60,122 nt of DNA from Gnetum montanum (lineage: Eukaryota; Streptophyta; Gnetopsida; Gnetales; Gnetaceae), in the NCBI GenBank assembly GCA_015680685.1, contig MNCI01034785.1, forward strand, positions 992,485 through 1,052,606. The letters run 5' to 3'. This document shows positions 23,851 through 34,429 of the stretch, piece by piece; positions within the stretch are counted from its first letter, which is position 1; each line of letters starts with the position of its first letter. The translations under genes were made by a program, and so were the position numbers. A model generated the notes under the pieces. It was given only the letters and a program-made list of their open reading frames with translations. It made no database searches and had not been told where the DNA came from.

Positions 23851-24240
23851 CATCCACTGCCTTTACTATGATGACGTTTTTCCTAATTCCAAGAACAGCA
23901 ACATCAAATGTTCCTTTGCCCAAATCATAAACTAGAATAATCTCTTCCTTCTTAGAAGGCTTATCCAAATCCTAAGCAATTGTTGCTACAATCGGCTCAT
24001 TCAACAATTTCATGACCTCAAAGCTAGCAATCAATCCTGCATCCTTGTAGCATTGTCAAAGTAGGCAGGCACAGTAACCACAACCTTACTCACCTCACAA
24101 TTTAAAAAAAACTTCTTAGAAATTTCCTTCACTTTATCCAGCACCATGGAAGATATCTCTTCTACAGTAAATCATTTATTTTCACCCTTGAAACTTACCT
24201 CTATCAGTGGTTTGCCTTCAGGTCTAGAAATTATAGAAAA
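23851..24240 (-). pseudogene. HSP70 ATPase-domain fragment
   Basis: Minus translation follows the HSP70 N-terminal ATPase domain in order: [43 protein letters not shown], then after a frame change [37 protein letters not shown]. The phosphate-binding motif DLGGGTFDV reads DLGKGTFDV. A small deletion removed the QRQA of the family's FNDAQRQATKDAG. It covers roughly 120 residues of a protein of about 650. The rest of the chaperone is missing, so it is a captured fragment. It matches both cytosolic and organellar types in parts, so the source gene is not named. Confidence 0.85.
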
Positions 24241-24699
24241 TAACCAATGGTATTATCAGTCCGAATACTAGGGTTTGAAAAGCATCTGCCAATAATTCTC
24301 TTGGAATTAAAGATAGTTTTTTTTGGTGCTCTATGCAAATTGATTCATGGAAGCTTGATCCACAAGCCGTTCAGTGGCAGCAAGGGCAACCATGGAGGGA
24401 GTGGTTCTATTGCCTTGTTGTTGTTTTTCCGATTTTCAAATGTATTTTCACAGTATTACATAACATTATTGTGCTCTAAAAATCTGAGTCATAGCTCTCC
24501 ATAGTTTAAGGAAATAAATGTCATCAAAGATGTTTGAACTTGCTAGAAAACTCTTTATCTTGGTATAATATTCCAAGGATACCACCCTCCACTCTGATAC
24601 AATTGTGTTATTTCTCTTAAGAAGTTTAAAAAAAGATTTTTTTTTACTTGTAGATTTAATGATGCCAACCTATTCCATGAAATGACCAAAATGTGCCAA

Positions 24700-25033
24700 C
24701 ACAATACAATACATTTTTTTTGCTAGCCATTATATTGTTTACTCTATTTTCTACGTTTTGTTTACAACACCAATTATGCATACATTTTTGTTTACATTTC
24801 ATGCGCACTATTTATGTTTTAAAACATCAGTTACAATAACCCCAGCGCAAGCTGTAGTTTACGCTCGAGGAAGTCCTTGGTTGATTTGTGTGTGCAGACC
24901 ATCCGAGGCACTCTTTCTCTGTTTCCTTTTCCAACTTGCCCTCGAGCAAAGGCAAGGTTAGCTATGTTTGCCCGATAATCTTCCAGTGTTTGTTTTCCCT
25001 TCCAGCCTTACACCAATGATTTAGGTCAGTACA
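24700..25033 (+). repeat. Element O 3' LTR, part 2
   Basis: Matches 7619-7942 (AACCCCAGCGCAAGCTG, CTTGCCCTCGAG) and ends GTCAGTACA, followed by the target duplication CTTCT at 25034-25038. Confidence 0.85.
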
Positions 25034-25038
25034 CTTCT

Positions 25039-25826
25039 TCCTTAGGTGTTTCTTTTAGCATCACCTGTAGTTACCAAAGGATCAACATTAGTTTTGGTAA
25101 ATTTTTATTTAATATTCAACCCTTTTTAGATTCCTTAGTTTGCATTTAAGCATAAGGTGATGACAACATACTATGCCAAAGACTATGAGGTAACTTAAAT
25201 CATCAAGTTGTTCATCTTATTTTGGTCAATTACTATTAGTTACCACAATGTTTGAAAATAGGATGTTAGAAAAAAATTTCAAAAATTTCAAAAAAATTTC
25301 AAAGAAATCATCCCTAGCCCCCATGACTAATAAGTGTAATTTCACAAGCACACAAGTTTTTGAAAAATTAAAGCCAAAGGTCTGATTTAGAAGATGGCCA
25401 AGAAATATTGAACTTGAAGGATATTTTAATAGAATAGTAGAAAAAAGTAAAAATTAATTGAAAGGGATGATTTATTTTCAAGTGGGTAATCCCCAAAGTA
25501 GGCTCCTACCATAATGCCCTTACATAATCAGTTCTATAGATGTTTGTGGACACCTGAGAAGTTAAATGTAGACCATGCCTTTATTCCAAAGAACACAAAA
25601 CTTCATTTGTTGCACTATACTACACAAAACCAAAAGGCTCATAATCGCATGTAGTAGTGAGTTGAAGAATGGAATGATAAGGGATTGTAGAGATTAGGAT
25701 GTAAGGTACTTGACCATGTCCACAATAGGTTCTTGTGAAAAGTGTGATTAAAATGATCAACATACTTATCTGTCCAAGTTCAGACCAAGTCCATACCATG
25801 AATAGTGACCTCACGTTGATGTGTTT
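25039..25826 (-). other. Element A interior, middle block (non-coding)
   Basis: Collinear with about 40500-41110 of element B: CCCCCATGACTAA (25318-25330), GTGGGTAATCCCCAAAG near 25480, AATGGAATG near 25668, and AGTGACCTCACGTTGATG just before the E1 site. No coding sequence. Confidence 0.7.
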
Positions 25827-28047
25827 TGTTAAATCTAAAAATTGGTAGTTTTTAAATCTTAATTATATATTGTTAATTATTTAATTAGTGTTTAATTAAT
25901 ATTTATTTTAGTTATTTTAATNTACATAAACTATATATATATATATATAGCTATTATAAACATTAAGTATTATAATTAGGGCAACAACCACTTCCAGTCA
26001 ACACTCTGCTTCACATCCACCATGTCAGCCTCGCATGAAGAAGCGATTGTGTTTATCTGAGTCCTCACTGTTTGCGTTATTTTTGTTGTGGCAGGTTTAG
26101 CTAGTAGAAGTAGTGGCAGAATTGTTACAACACTCAAAGAGTCATGTGGATTACTTATTGGGTAGCAATCCACAACAGAGCAAAGCTAGTCTCCTCCATC
26201 AAAGTTTTTGATGGGGCTATAAGATCTGCAATTCTATGGTAGTTTGCAATCACATAATGGAGGCTTTGAGGTTCACACTTCTAGCTCCTCTTACATGTAA
26301 CTCCTCCTAGCCAGACCTTGCACATGTAGCGGTAGTTCTAAACCATTTTTTTGCCAATAATAGTGGCAACAGTAGCTACCCATATAAGGAAAACTATGGT
26401 GAATACTACCACTACCTCTCCTTGTGAAGCCATGTTTGTTTATTCTACTAGTGTCTTCCTAGCCTAAGCAGTGAGATCTCATGGATGCCATGGTCATTGT
26501 CGTCATACAGAAGTATAGGGATGTGGTGTCCTGGAGTCCAAATTTGTTGAGTATTTTAGGTTTCTAGGATTTCATGGTTTTTAATGTTGAAAACTATGAA
26601 GTTCTTGCAAATTGCATGCACAAGAATAGAATTACATTTCAAAAAGCATGGAAAGTAGTGTGCACTATAGGGGTTGGTGCAGCTTTTACTATGCTTGCAA
26701 GTGGCAAATATCTTGTAAAACCTACAACATTTTCAAGTCCTTGTAGAGGCAATGCCTTTGTTGGAATGGTCATGGCCCTTGCTAGTGTGGGTTTCAATTT
26801 TGAGCAATGGCTTCTATTTGATAGCATTAATGGGCTCTCCATCATTGCTGGTGGAACCCTTGATGGCAACAACTCAAATTGGTGGAATTACAAAATTCAA
26901 AACAAATGCAGCAAAGCTTCCATGTTGGTGAAAGTGCTTAATAGTAAAAATGTGATGATAAGTAATATAAAACTAGTGAGAAGCCCATGCATGCATCTGG
27001 ACATCCATGGCTACATGCAAGTTGATATCAAAGCACTTTCAACCTCATCACTTGTAGACTTTTCAAACACTAATGACATCCATAGTCAAAGATGTCTCTT
27101 ATGAATCTAATCATGTAATTAGCATAGGAAGCTTGGAAGATGATGATGATGTGGTAATGGTATCCAATGTGAAAGTTAATAGAGCCTAACTCAGCAGCAC
27201 TACCAATGACATTTGCATAAAGACTTGGTTGGGTGAACTGGGAAGGCCATCAGACATCATAGTTGTAATGTTCAGATGAAGAATGGAAATGGAAAACATG
27301 CAAGCTTGATTTTTTTAGATGAGGCTAGCACATGAGGCAATGTGAGAATCATGGACACAGAATATTATAGGGAAGATCAATGCCTCATTTTCCATATCTA
27401 GATTCCATGCTAATTTGAAATTTCGAAGTTGCCAGCTTAGTAGTTTCACCTATTATTATGGATTGGTACCATACCAACCTATTATGAAATGTTTATTTTT
27501 AACATTGAAAAAGTATAAAAGGAGGAAGGAATTTTTTTTTTGTGATAGAAAAACTTAGAGAGGATTCTATTGGGAGAACCACACTAGATTTGAATTTATT
27601 TTTTTTTTGCATAAAATTATGAAGGAAGAGTGTTGATGCTTTATGACAATTAAACAGTTAACAATGTTTTAAGGTTGTGAAATTATTGCATTGTGGAACA
27701 GAGTAGGATCACAAATTAGGTGATGTCTCTTTTGTAATCTTCCTTATTTTTGATAAGTTTATTTAAATTCAATTTGGTTTAATTGGTTGTATTCATCTTT
27801 GAACCTAATGTTAGAAGTTCAGATGAAATATTCTTGATTTTACTTATGGGTGATAGCCATAAGTGTGGAGTTATCAATTGAATCTAAATCTAATTGTTTG
27901 TTTTACATCTTGATGATATTTTTTACTTTTGAATTGTTACTCCATGGGATACAACTCATGGGTCAATCACAAACAAGGTGAAAATTTCTACAATAAAAGA
28001 AAGATAAATTTTAAAGGTATCTAGGACTAAATTTTTCTTGGCTTGTA
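25827..28047 (+). repeat. Element E1 5' LTR
   Basis: Begins TGTTAAATC and ends about 28047, just before the primer site. It matches 48458-50718 throughout, including the polygalacturonase-like stretch, a (TA)n tract at 25931-25949 and the segment TTTTGTAATCTTCCT. One base, 25922, is undetermined. Confidence 0.82.
26460..27420 (+). pseudogene. Polygalacturonase-like fragment in E1 5' LTR
   Basis: The 176-codon frame at 26574-27104 and its continuation resemble plant exo-polygalacturonase (glycoside hydrolase 28), which cuts pectin in cell walls. Matches in order: FNVENYEVLANC, FQKAWKVVCTIGVG, SGKYLVKPTTFSSPC, WLLFDSINGLSIIAGGTLDG (family: GTxDGqG), NWWNYK, LVKVLNSKNVMISNIKLVRS, MHLDIHGYMQVDI, SNTNDIHSQ, ISIGSLEDDD, NDICIKTWLG. 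The catalytic NTD of the family reads NTN, RIKTW reads CIKTW, and a frame change follows 27080. No intron-size gap interrupts the match, which suggests a processed copy (inference). Position inside the LTR and in LTR sense is matched by the other LTR. Confidence 0.82.
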
Positions 28048-28051
28048 AATT

Positions 28052-28069
28052 TGGCATTGTTATTGGGGA
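28052..28069 (+). other. E1 primer binding site (tRNA-Asp type)
   Basis: TGGCATTGTTATTGGGGA differs from the tRNA-Asp complement TGGCGCCGTTGCCGGGGA at six positions, all transitions. Confidence 0.65.
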
Positions 28070-28298
28070 GGCCAACACAGTTAATAATTATTAAAAGTTC
28101 TATATGTTTTAATTTTATTTTAAAATTTCATATTCTAGGTACATTTTATTTTATTTTATTTTATGTTTCTTTTATTTAAGTAATTTGAGAAATTATTTTT
28201 TACTTGTTTTTCTTGCAATAAAAAATCAAAAATAAGGAAAAATCCTAAGAATTATCTCCTCTTATCTTACAACTAGCTAAAACAGTTAAAAAAGTTGT
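28070..28298 (+). other. E1 leader
   Basis: AT-rich leader with an (ATTTT)n-like tract near 28143-28164. No coding similarity. Confidence 0.5.
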
Positions 28299-29099
28299 NN
28301 NNNNNNNNNNNNNNNNNNNNNNNNNNNNNNNNNNNNNNNNNNNNNNNNNNNNNNNNNNNNNNNNNNNNNNNNNNNNNNNNNNNNNNNNNNNNNNNNNNNN
28401 NNNNNNNNNNNNNNNNNNNNNNNNNNNNNNNNNNNNNNNNNNNNNNNNNNNNNNNNNNNNNNNNNNNNNNNNNNNNNNNNNNNNNNNNNNNNNNNNNNNN
28501 NNNNNNNNNNNNNNNNNNNNNNNNNNNNNNNNNNNNNNNNNNNNNNNNNNNNNNNNNNNNNNNNNNNNNNNNNNNNNNNNNNNNNNNNNNNNNNNNNNNN
28601 NNNNNNNNNNNNNNNNNNNNNNNNNNNNNNNNNNNNNNNNNNNNNNNNNNNNNNNNNNNNNNNNNNNNNNNNNNNNNNNNNNNNNNNNNNNNNNNNNNNN
28701 NNNNNNNNNNNNNNNNNNNNNNNNNNNNNNNNNNNNNNNNNNNNNNNNNNNNNNNNNNNNNNNNNNNNNNNNNNNNNNNNNNNNNNNNNNNNNNNNNNNN
28801 NNNNNNNNNNNNNNNNNNNNNNNNNNNNNNNNNNNNNNNNNNNNNNNNNNNNNNNNNNNNNNNNNNNNNNNNNNNNNNNNNNNNNNNNNNNNNNNNNNNN
28901 NNNNNNNNNNNNNNNNNNNNNNNNNNNNNNNNNNNNNNNNNNNNNNNNNNNNNNNNNNNNNNNNNNNNNNNNNNNNNNNNNNNNNNNNNNNNNNNNNNNN
29001 NNNNNNNNNNNNNNNNNNNNNNNNNNNNNNNNNNNNNNNNNNNNNNNNNNNNNNNNNNNNNNNNNNNNNNNNNNNNNNNNNNNNNNNNNNNNNNNNNNN
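28299..29099. other. Assembly gap (801 N)
   Basis: Undetermined bases. The true length is unknown. The start of E1 gag probably lies in or near it. Confidence 0.95.
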
Positions 29100-30540
29100 T
29101 TAATCCTTTATTTGATATTCCAACTACAACCATGAGTTCAACTATGAGGGTAGGATCTCAAAATCTAAGTACTACCCCAATATCAACTTATATGATCATA
29201 ATTGTAGGTATTACCCAACCAGTGAGTACTTTGAATTTACAAACTCCACCACTAATATCTATTTCTATACCAAATTCTATAGTAACCCAAATAGTAACCT
29301 CTACTTACATGATGGGATCATCTTCACATCATACATCTCCCCCATTTTCCTTAGGTTCAATTCCTCTCTTCTTCAGTAGTTTGAGTTTAAATGTTCCAAT
29401 CGTTCAATGCTACCCAGGATAAACCCTTGGAGAGTTATTAAATCAAAGAACATCCATTATACCTTAGGGACCATTAGTTTTTTCACAAGGAAGAGATGTA
29501 GAGCTTAAAAATATTCATTTATTACCTATCTTTAAAGGAACAAATGATGAGGATCCAATCATCCACATAAGAGAATTTGAAACACCATGAGCTATGTTAG
29601 CACCTCAAAGTGGGAATATAACTAAGATGATTGCCTCTAAATAAACCTTAAAGGACAAAGCTAATTTTTGGCTACAAATTCATAGAACACAAATTAGTTC
29701 TTGGGATGAATTTAAGAAGGCTTTTCTACAAACATTTCTTTCTAATGATAGGTTGTATTCATTAAGGAAGTAATTAATGAGTTTTATGCAACATGAGGAT
29801 GAAGTAATTAAAGGATTATGCTTAAAAAATCCAAACCATGGATTTCTAGCCCATTAATTAATTCAAATATTTGTGGAAGGCTTATTGCCTTATTGTAGGC
29901 CAAATGGTGACTTTGCATGTGAAGAAAATATTTTAAATGTGATCCTAGAAGATGGTTGGAGAATCATAGATTCATTAGTAAATTAAAGTAAATGTTTGCC
30001 AAATCCAAATATTATGCAAGGCATGACTCAACAAATAGAATAGTTAAATTTAAACATAGATGAGTTGACATGATTAATTAAAAAAAAGCTCATTGAATTC
30101 AAGGTGAAATGTGCAACATTTGTGGTAGTCCTCAACATGACCAAACAACATGCTCAGCCTTGTTCTATTTTCAAGAGGAAATGCATGAGTCAGTAAAGGC
30201 TTTTCAACAATTTAAGAGCCAACCAAAAATAAACTTTCCTCAATGACCATTTTACCAACAATAATATCCTCAAAATAACTTTAGGTCATTTAATAATCCA
30301 ACCAATGGACACTTGGATAAACTCATCCAAAGCCTTACTTCCCTCATAGAAGAAAGTAGACAATTCATGAGTGAGACTAGAAGGAGATTTTAGGATTTAA
30401 TGAAAAATGAATTACCATCCCAACCTAAACCAAATCCTACATCTCAAAAGAAGGGTAAAGAGTAATTACATTTCATCACTACAAGAAGTGAAAAAACAAT
30501 TGAGCCTAAGCCCCAAAGGAAAGTGAGATTTTAGGAGGTA
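29100..30540 (+). pseudogene. E1 gag, Athila lineage
   Basis: Gag with many stops. The N-terminal low-complexity part (29100-29422) is open. The capsid domain lies at about 29480-29990: VELKNIHLLPIFKGTNDEDP, HIREFE, LKDKANFWLQIHRTQISSWD, FKKAFLQTFLS, NPNHGFLAH, IQIFVEGLLPYCR, then DGWRIIDSLVN. This is the Athila Gag pattern, where the family reads HLREFEE, LKDKAKxWL, WxEMxxxFLxKFFP and FYEGL. A canonical CCHC knuckle lies at about 30111-30153, reading CNICGSPQHDQTTC (CX2CX4HX4C). A Lys-rich C-terminal region follows. The start lies in the gap. Confidence 0.85.
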
Positions 30541-31501
30541 GGGACACAAGAAGAAATTTATCCACAAATAGTAAATAAGGAAGATCAACCAGCTAGGGAG
30601 AAAGAATAACCATTAATCTCTAGACAACCAGTTTTACCTCCTTTCCCTAAATAATTACAAGAAGACTTAACAACCAAATCCCATCTTGAAAAAATGTTTA
30701 ATGAATTGTATTTGCATATCCTTTTAGAACAAGTAGTAAAAGACATATCGCTCTATGCCAAATACTTAAGGAAATTATTCAATAGGATAAGAAAGGAAAA
30801 AAATTCCTAAATATGTTTATTTAGTTGACAGTCTTTCTCAACTTATACAAAATCATGAGATTTCAAAATACCAAGATCCTAGAGTCCCTACCATCCTAAT
30901 CAAAATAAATGGCTAAGTGATTAAAAATGCCTTATTGGATTTAGGAGCTAGTATTAATATCATGCCTCTTAAAATGGATAGGTCACTTGATATACAAGAT
31001 ATCAAAGGAGTAAATATGATAATATCATTAGTTGATGGTTCAAATGTAAAACCCATAGGAATAGTAGAGGACTTGATAATTGAGGTAGAAAAAGGAAAAT
31101 ACCCAATTGACTTTGTTGTTTTGGAAGTAAAAGATCCTAATTATTTTCCTATTATATTAGGTAGACCTTGGTTAACAAAAACTGATGTAGTAATTAATTA
31201 TAGATCTAGACAACTTCAACTCTCCTTTGCAAATCTTACTCTAAAAATCTTACTTTTATACTAAATATATATGATAAGGTAAAAGAAGATTGTTTAAATG
31301 TAGACTTGAAGGAAGCAAGAATGCTTTACACTTTACCCACTTCAGTAATGGCACAAGATAGGAAAACCTTAGTGTTAAATAATTTTTGAGAAAGGACCTT
31401 TAGACCCCTCAACTAAGGAACAACAAGATTTCCTTGACTAGATTTTAAATTTTGGCACAGGGAATATTGAAGAAATAATTCAATCAATAAATAAAGATTC
31501 C
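30541..31501 (+). pseudogene. E1 aspartic protease
   Basis: A Gln/Pro-rich linker (30541-30880) leads to the protease, open at 30917-31264. NALLDLGASINIMPLKMDRS has D-L-G-A where Athila also uses DLGAS. IISLVDGSNVKPIGIVEDLI, YPIDFVVLEV and FPIILGRPWLTKTDVVINYR follow, closing with the LGRPWL motif. The 115-codon piece covers the whole fold. A linker with stops continues to the RT at 31502. Protease of this lineage releases Gag and Pol proteins. Confidence 0.85.
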
Positions 31502-31688
31502 TTGAATTTTAGAAAATTACCTAGTACACTTAAGTATGTCTTCCTAGATCAAAATAAACCATTAATAATAAATTCTCAACTTACTAATGATCAAGAAAGA
31601 AAATTATTAGAATTTTTGCATAGAAAGTCTAAGGAATTTGCATGGAGTTATGAGGACCTTCACCAAGGAATCTCACTCAACATCTACC
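31502..31688 (+). pseudogene. E1 reverse transcriptase, N-terminal part
   Basis: LPSTLKYVFLDQNKPLIINS and FAWSYEDLHQGISLNI are the Athila RT N-terminal linker (LKYAFLG..., AWsxxDLxGISPxxCxHxI). It is cut by N2 at the CTACC target site; the reading continues at 38269 as QHHIYLEENVK. Confidence 0.85.
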
Positions 31689-32673
31689 TATTAATGTCAA
31701 CACTCCCATGCTCACATGGGGCCATGATTATCAATGTTTCTATTTCTCTCCCTTAATAAACACAATAAAAATTATGCAAGTAGTGGGAATTTAAACTGCT
31801 GTGTGGTAGTCATTAATGGAAGTAGTTATAGACATTAGTGGAAAACGTTTTGGAAGTTATGGTAATTATGGTCATTAATGATGGCAGTTATGGACATAAG
31901 TGGGCACTTAATTGGAGAATGTGGGCATTATTACACAAGAAGTGATGGTAGTTTTTGTAGCTGTTACATGAAACGTAGACATCATTATGGATGGTTGCAG
32001 CCGCTATAAAATAGAGTCTAGGGGAGGGATTAAGGAATCGAGAGGAGAGGTCCCAAAAATAGGCTTTGGCTATTAGTTTGAAGGGGTAGCTTTCTCTCCA
32101 CTAAGCAATAGTTTCCTCTTTTCTTTTCTTTTCCTTATAGGCTTCTGGTTGATCTTCTAGAAGGGTCCAAGGTAGGAGCCAGTGGATCAAAATTGGATCC
32201 TTACGAGTTTTCTCAATGATAACAGAAGCTTGTCATGGTGGTGTAGACATAGGTGAATGATATTCCTCTTTGTAGTAGTGCACAAAAGGTGGCAAATGGT
32301 AGTAGGCTTCAATAACTACAGTTGTTGCCCTGTGCGGACTACAGTGGGTAGTCTCTTTATTTTTCTCTTCCTCTCTCATGGTGATCATGGTCTTCCTGCC
32401 CAGCAATGGATACCATCGATAGTCATGGATCAGCAACATTAGTAGGACCAAGGATAATTTAGTTCTTTTAATTACCTATTTGTATTAAAGATAATTATAT
32501 AGTTTAAATTCCAAATTTCTTTCTAGTTTATTATTTGCAAAAGGCCATGTAGCCCTCTCTAGCTAAGACTATTCTCAAGTTTCTGTGCTTATATGGGAGA
32601 CACCCCAGGCAATAGTCTCCTAAAACGAGTTTTCTTCCCCAGTGTTGGTGTGACCAAAATTTATGCATCAACA
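31689..32673 (+). repeat. Element N2 5' LTR
   Basis: 985 bp. It starts TATTAATG (mutated from TGTTGATG) and ends CATCAACA. A GGCTATAAAATAGAG TATA context lies near 32003-32017, kept in the 3' LTR. Confidence 0.92.
32004..32012 (+). promoter_or_regulatory. N2 LTR TATA box
   Basis: CTATAAAAT before AGAGTCTAGGGGAGG; the same sequence occurs near 37594-37602 in the 3' LTR. Confidence 0.55.
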
Positions 32674-32678
32674 CCTTT

Positions 32679-32696
32679 TTGGTGCTAGAAGGAGGG
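32679..32696 (+). other. N2 primer binding site
   Basis: TTGGTGCTAGAAGGAGGG, six bases after the LTR. Differs by one transition from the site of O. Confidence 0.65.
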
Positions 32697-33253
32697 TCTT
32701 TCTCCCACATTTTTTTATTAGCTTTTCCTATAATTTTTCTAGCCATTGTTATCTCATTTTTGAAATATCTATTTTTTTCTCTATTTTTATTTTTCAAAAA
32801 ATTCATTTTCGTTGTTTCAAACTTGTTTTATTTAAAACTTCTATTTTTATCCATTGGCTTGAAAAATATTTTTAAATAATTTTTGAGTCCTTTATTGCTT
32901 GTTCTCGGAAGTTCATTTCTTGAAAACTTTGAGGTTCATCACCCATTTTTCTTTAATCTTTTTCATTATTGTTTTTTTTAAATCCTTGTTACCAATCCCA
33001 TTTTCGAATTTGTGTTTTGGTGATCCTTACCTTAGTCTTGGGTTTGGTAAGGTGGTTTTATTTGATTATGAAATTTTAAATTTATTTTCCTAAAATCATG
33101 CATTTTACTATTTTCCCTTTTAATTTTATAAGTATTGCAATTTTATACATTTATTTTTCTTTTCAAAAAAATATATTTTATTTTAATTTTTTCTTTTCTT
33201 TTTACGCAATTTCATAGTTTTATTCTAACAATTATATTTTATAGTTATATTTT
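32697..33253 (+). other. N2 leader, T-rich
   Basis: About 550 bases of T-rich leader. Several short open frames here are Phe/Leu/Ile runs from composition and are not called genes. Confidence 0.5.
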
Positions 33254-34429
33254 ATGAGTGAACTCTCCTCTAATTCTAACCAATCAATCACTTATCTCTT
33301 CGCATTAAGGAAACAACGAGCCTCACGTTTTCCAAGTTTTATTCCTAGAAGAGCCCGAACTAGGATGGTAGCCAATCAACCCTCAGCTCCCTTAGTTAGT
33401 AACCCCTTTAACTTTACTAACTACCACGACATCCCAAAGTCACTCTAGAACATAAATTTGTTCTACAACCCCACAAACCCTTCTAGTGATGCCTGCCAAC
33501 ATATACAATATTTTGAAACCTTACTAGGCATCTACAACATTGTCCAAAATGATGTGGCATGTAGGGTATTTGTGAAAAATTTTAGAACCAGAGCAACCCG
33601 ATGGTATTTGATGCTCCCTAATGCCTCCATTAACTCATGGAAGGAGTTCATAAATAAGTTTTTCACTCAGTTTGATAAATTCACACGCCTTGCCATAACA
33701 TCTAGCAACTTCACTAGCCTAAGAAAACTACCTAGGGAAAATGTTAGGGATTACAACCTAAGATTCCTTTACCAGCTGGCCTATGTGCCAAGTGAGATGC
33801 ATCCACAACCAGATGGCCTCCTCAACCTTGACCTCTTTACCATCGACCCATTCTTTGCCTATGCCATCAAATTAGACCTTAACATAATAGAAATACAGGG
33901 AGCAATGGCTAAAGCTATAGAGCTAGAAAAAATTACCCTTATGAATAGCATTCAAACCCAATTTGGAATGATGAGAGTTAGCAATCCTATGCAACATAGT
34001 CCTCTACCAACTTTCCCAATGACCAAAAATATGTTCCAAAATCATGTTCCCCTTCAAATGACTCAACTAACAACTAGCTATTTTCAAGGTCCCACATCTT
34101 CTCCATTCATACCATCTAACACTAGTTTGAATGAGGATCAATCAAAGGCCTTAGTTCAGTCCATCATAAATCCAAATGAGGTATCTAATCCTATTGAACC
34201 CCCAACTCAAGCTCAAGATCAAATTACCCAGATATTAACTTCACTTAAAAAAATTTCCAATGAAGTAGTTGAGCTAAAGAGAAATAACATCAAGGGTCCT
34301 ATACAACCAAAAAAGCCTAGTTCATCAGTTAATGACGATTATTGCCACCTCCATAACACTAGGCAACATTCTGAGAAGACTTGTCCCCAATTTTTAGCAT
34401 TATTTGGCAACAACACCCAAAGTCAATAG
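33254..34429 (+). CDS. N2 Gag, 323-codon open part
   Basis: The longest clean retroelement frame in the window. A 64-codon piece (33254-33448, Arg-rich, RRARTRMVANQPSAP) is parted by one stop from 33458-34429, open for 323 codons. Capsid: HIQYFETLLGIYNIVQND, then RATRWYLMLPNASINSWKEF, INKFFTQF and LRKLPRENVRDYNLRFLYQL, the standard Retrotrans_gag fold. The C-terminal region is Gln/Pro/Thr rich. It ends with a knuckle CHLHNTRQHSEKTC, in CX2HX4HX4C form, as in Tat-type Gags where the second Cys is His. The start at 33254 is chosen as the first ATG of the homologous stretch. The frame is surprisingly whole for an element whose LTRs have diverged this far; a true full-length Gag is not claimed. 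Confidence 0.8.

Larger units (their letters stand above)
20730..24699. mobile_element. Insertion X in O 3' LTR, with captured gene pieces
   Basis: About 3.97 kb separates the two parts of the O 3' LTR. The ends are TGTTGG and CCAACA. The flanks AAATA and CAATA could be a 5-bp duplication with one change. Contents: 20730-22330 is sequence without coding similarity; 22340-23390 is unassigned; P450 and HSP70 fragments lie at 23395-24240 on the minus strand. On the minus strand near 24592-24606 the word TATCAGAG resembles a tRNA-iMet primer site, so X might be a minus-strand LTR element with a very short or eroded 5' LTR. Matching LTRs could not be shown. Pack-type DNA transposon or Helitron origin is also open. 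Confidence 0.5.
6274..25033 (+). mobile_element. Element O: Tat/Ogre-like gag-protease LTR element
   Basis: Plus-strand LTR retrotransposon with exact 5-bp target duplications CTTCT at 6269-6273 and 25034-25038. LTRs are 6274-7942 and 19315-25033, the latter split by insertion X. The primer site follows the 5' LTR. The interior has a Gag of the Tat/Ogre type and an aspartic protease, itself split by element N1. After the protease only about 300 bases remain before the 3' LTR, so RT, RNase H and integrase are absent. Without its two inserts the element is about 7.35 kb. LTR copies differ by many substitutions, so the insertion is old, but it is younger than A, which it interrupts. Confidence 0.85.

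Noticed and set aside
23542-23853. 103-codon open frame on the minus strand between P450 and HSP70 fragments
   Set aside because: No match to either gene or to any known domain; overlaps another open frame. Left as unassigned.
20730-24699. Reading X as a complete copia-like LTR element on the minus strand
   Set aside because: A TATCAGAG primer-like word and TG...CA ends fit, but the two ends are not copies of each other beyond TGTTGG, and no gag or pol is present.
26460-27420. Working polygalacturonase gene
   Set aside because: Stops and a frame change break it, the catalytic NTD motif is changed, and a second copy sits in the matching LTR.
28273-29422. Long open frames on both strands across the N run
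   Set aside because: They are open only because undetermined bases contain no stops. Only the part after 29100 has real codons.
32663-33093. Several overlapping hydrophobic open frames in the N2 leader
   Set aside because: T-rich leader composition explains them; they lie before Gag and share no motif.
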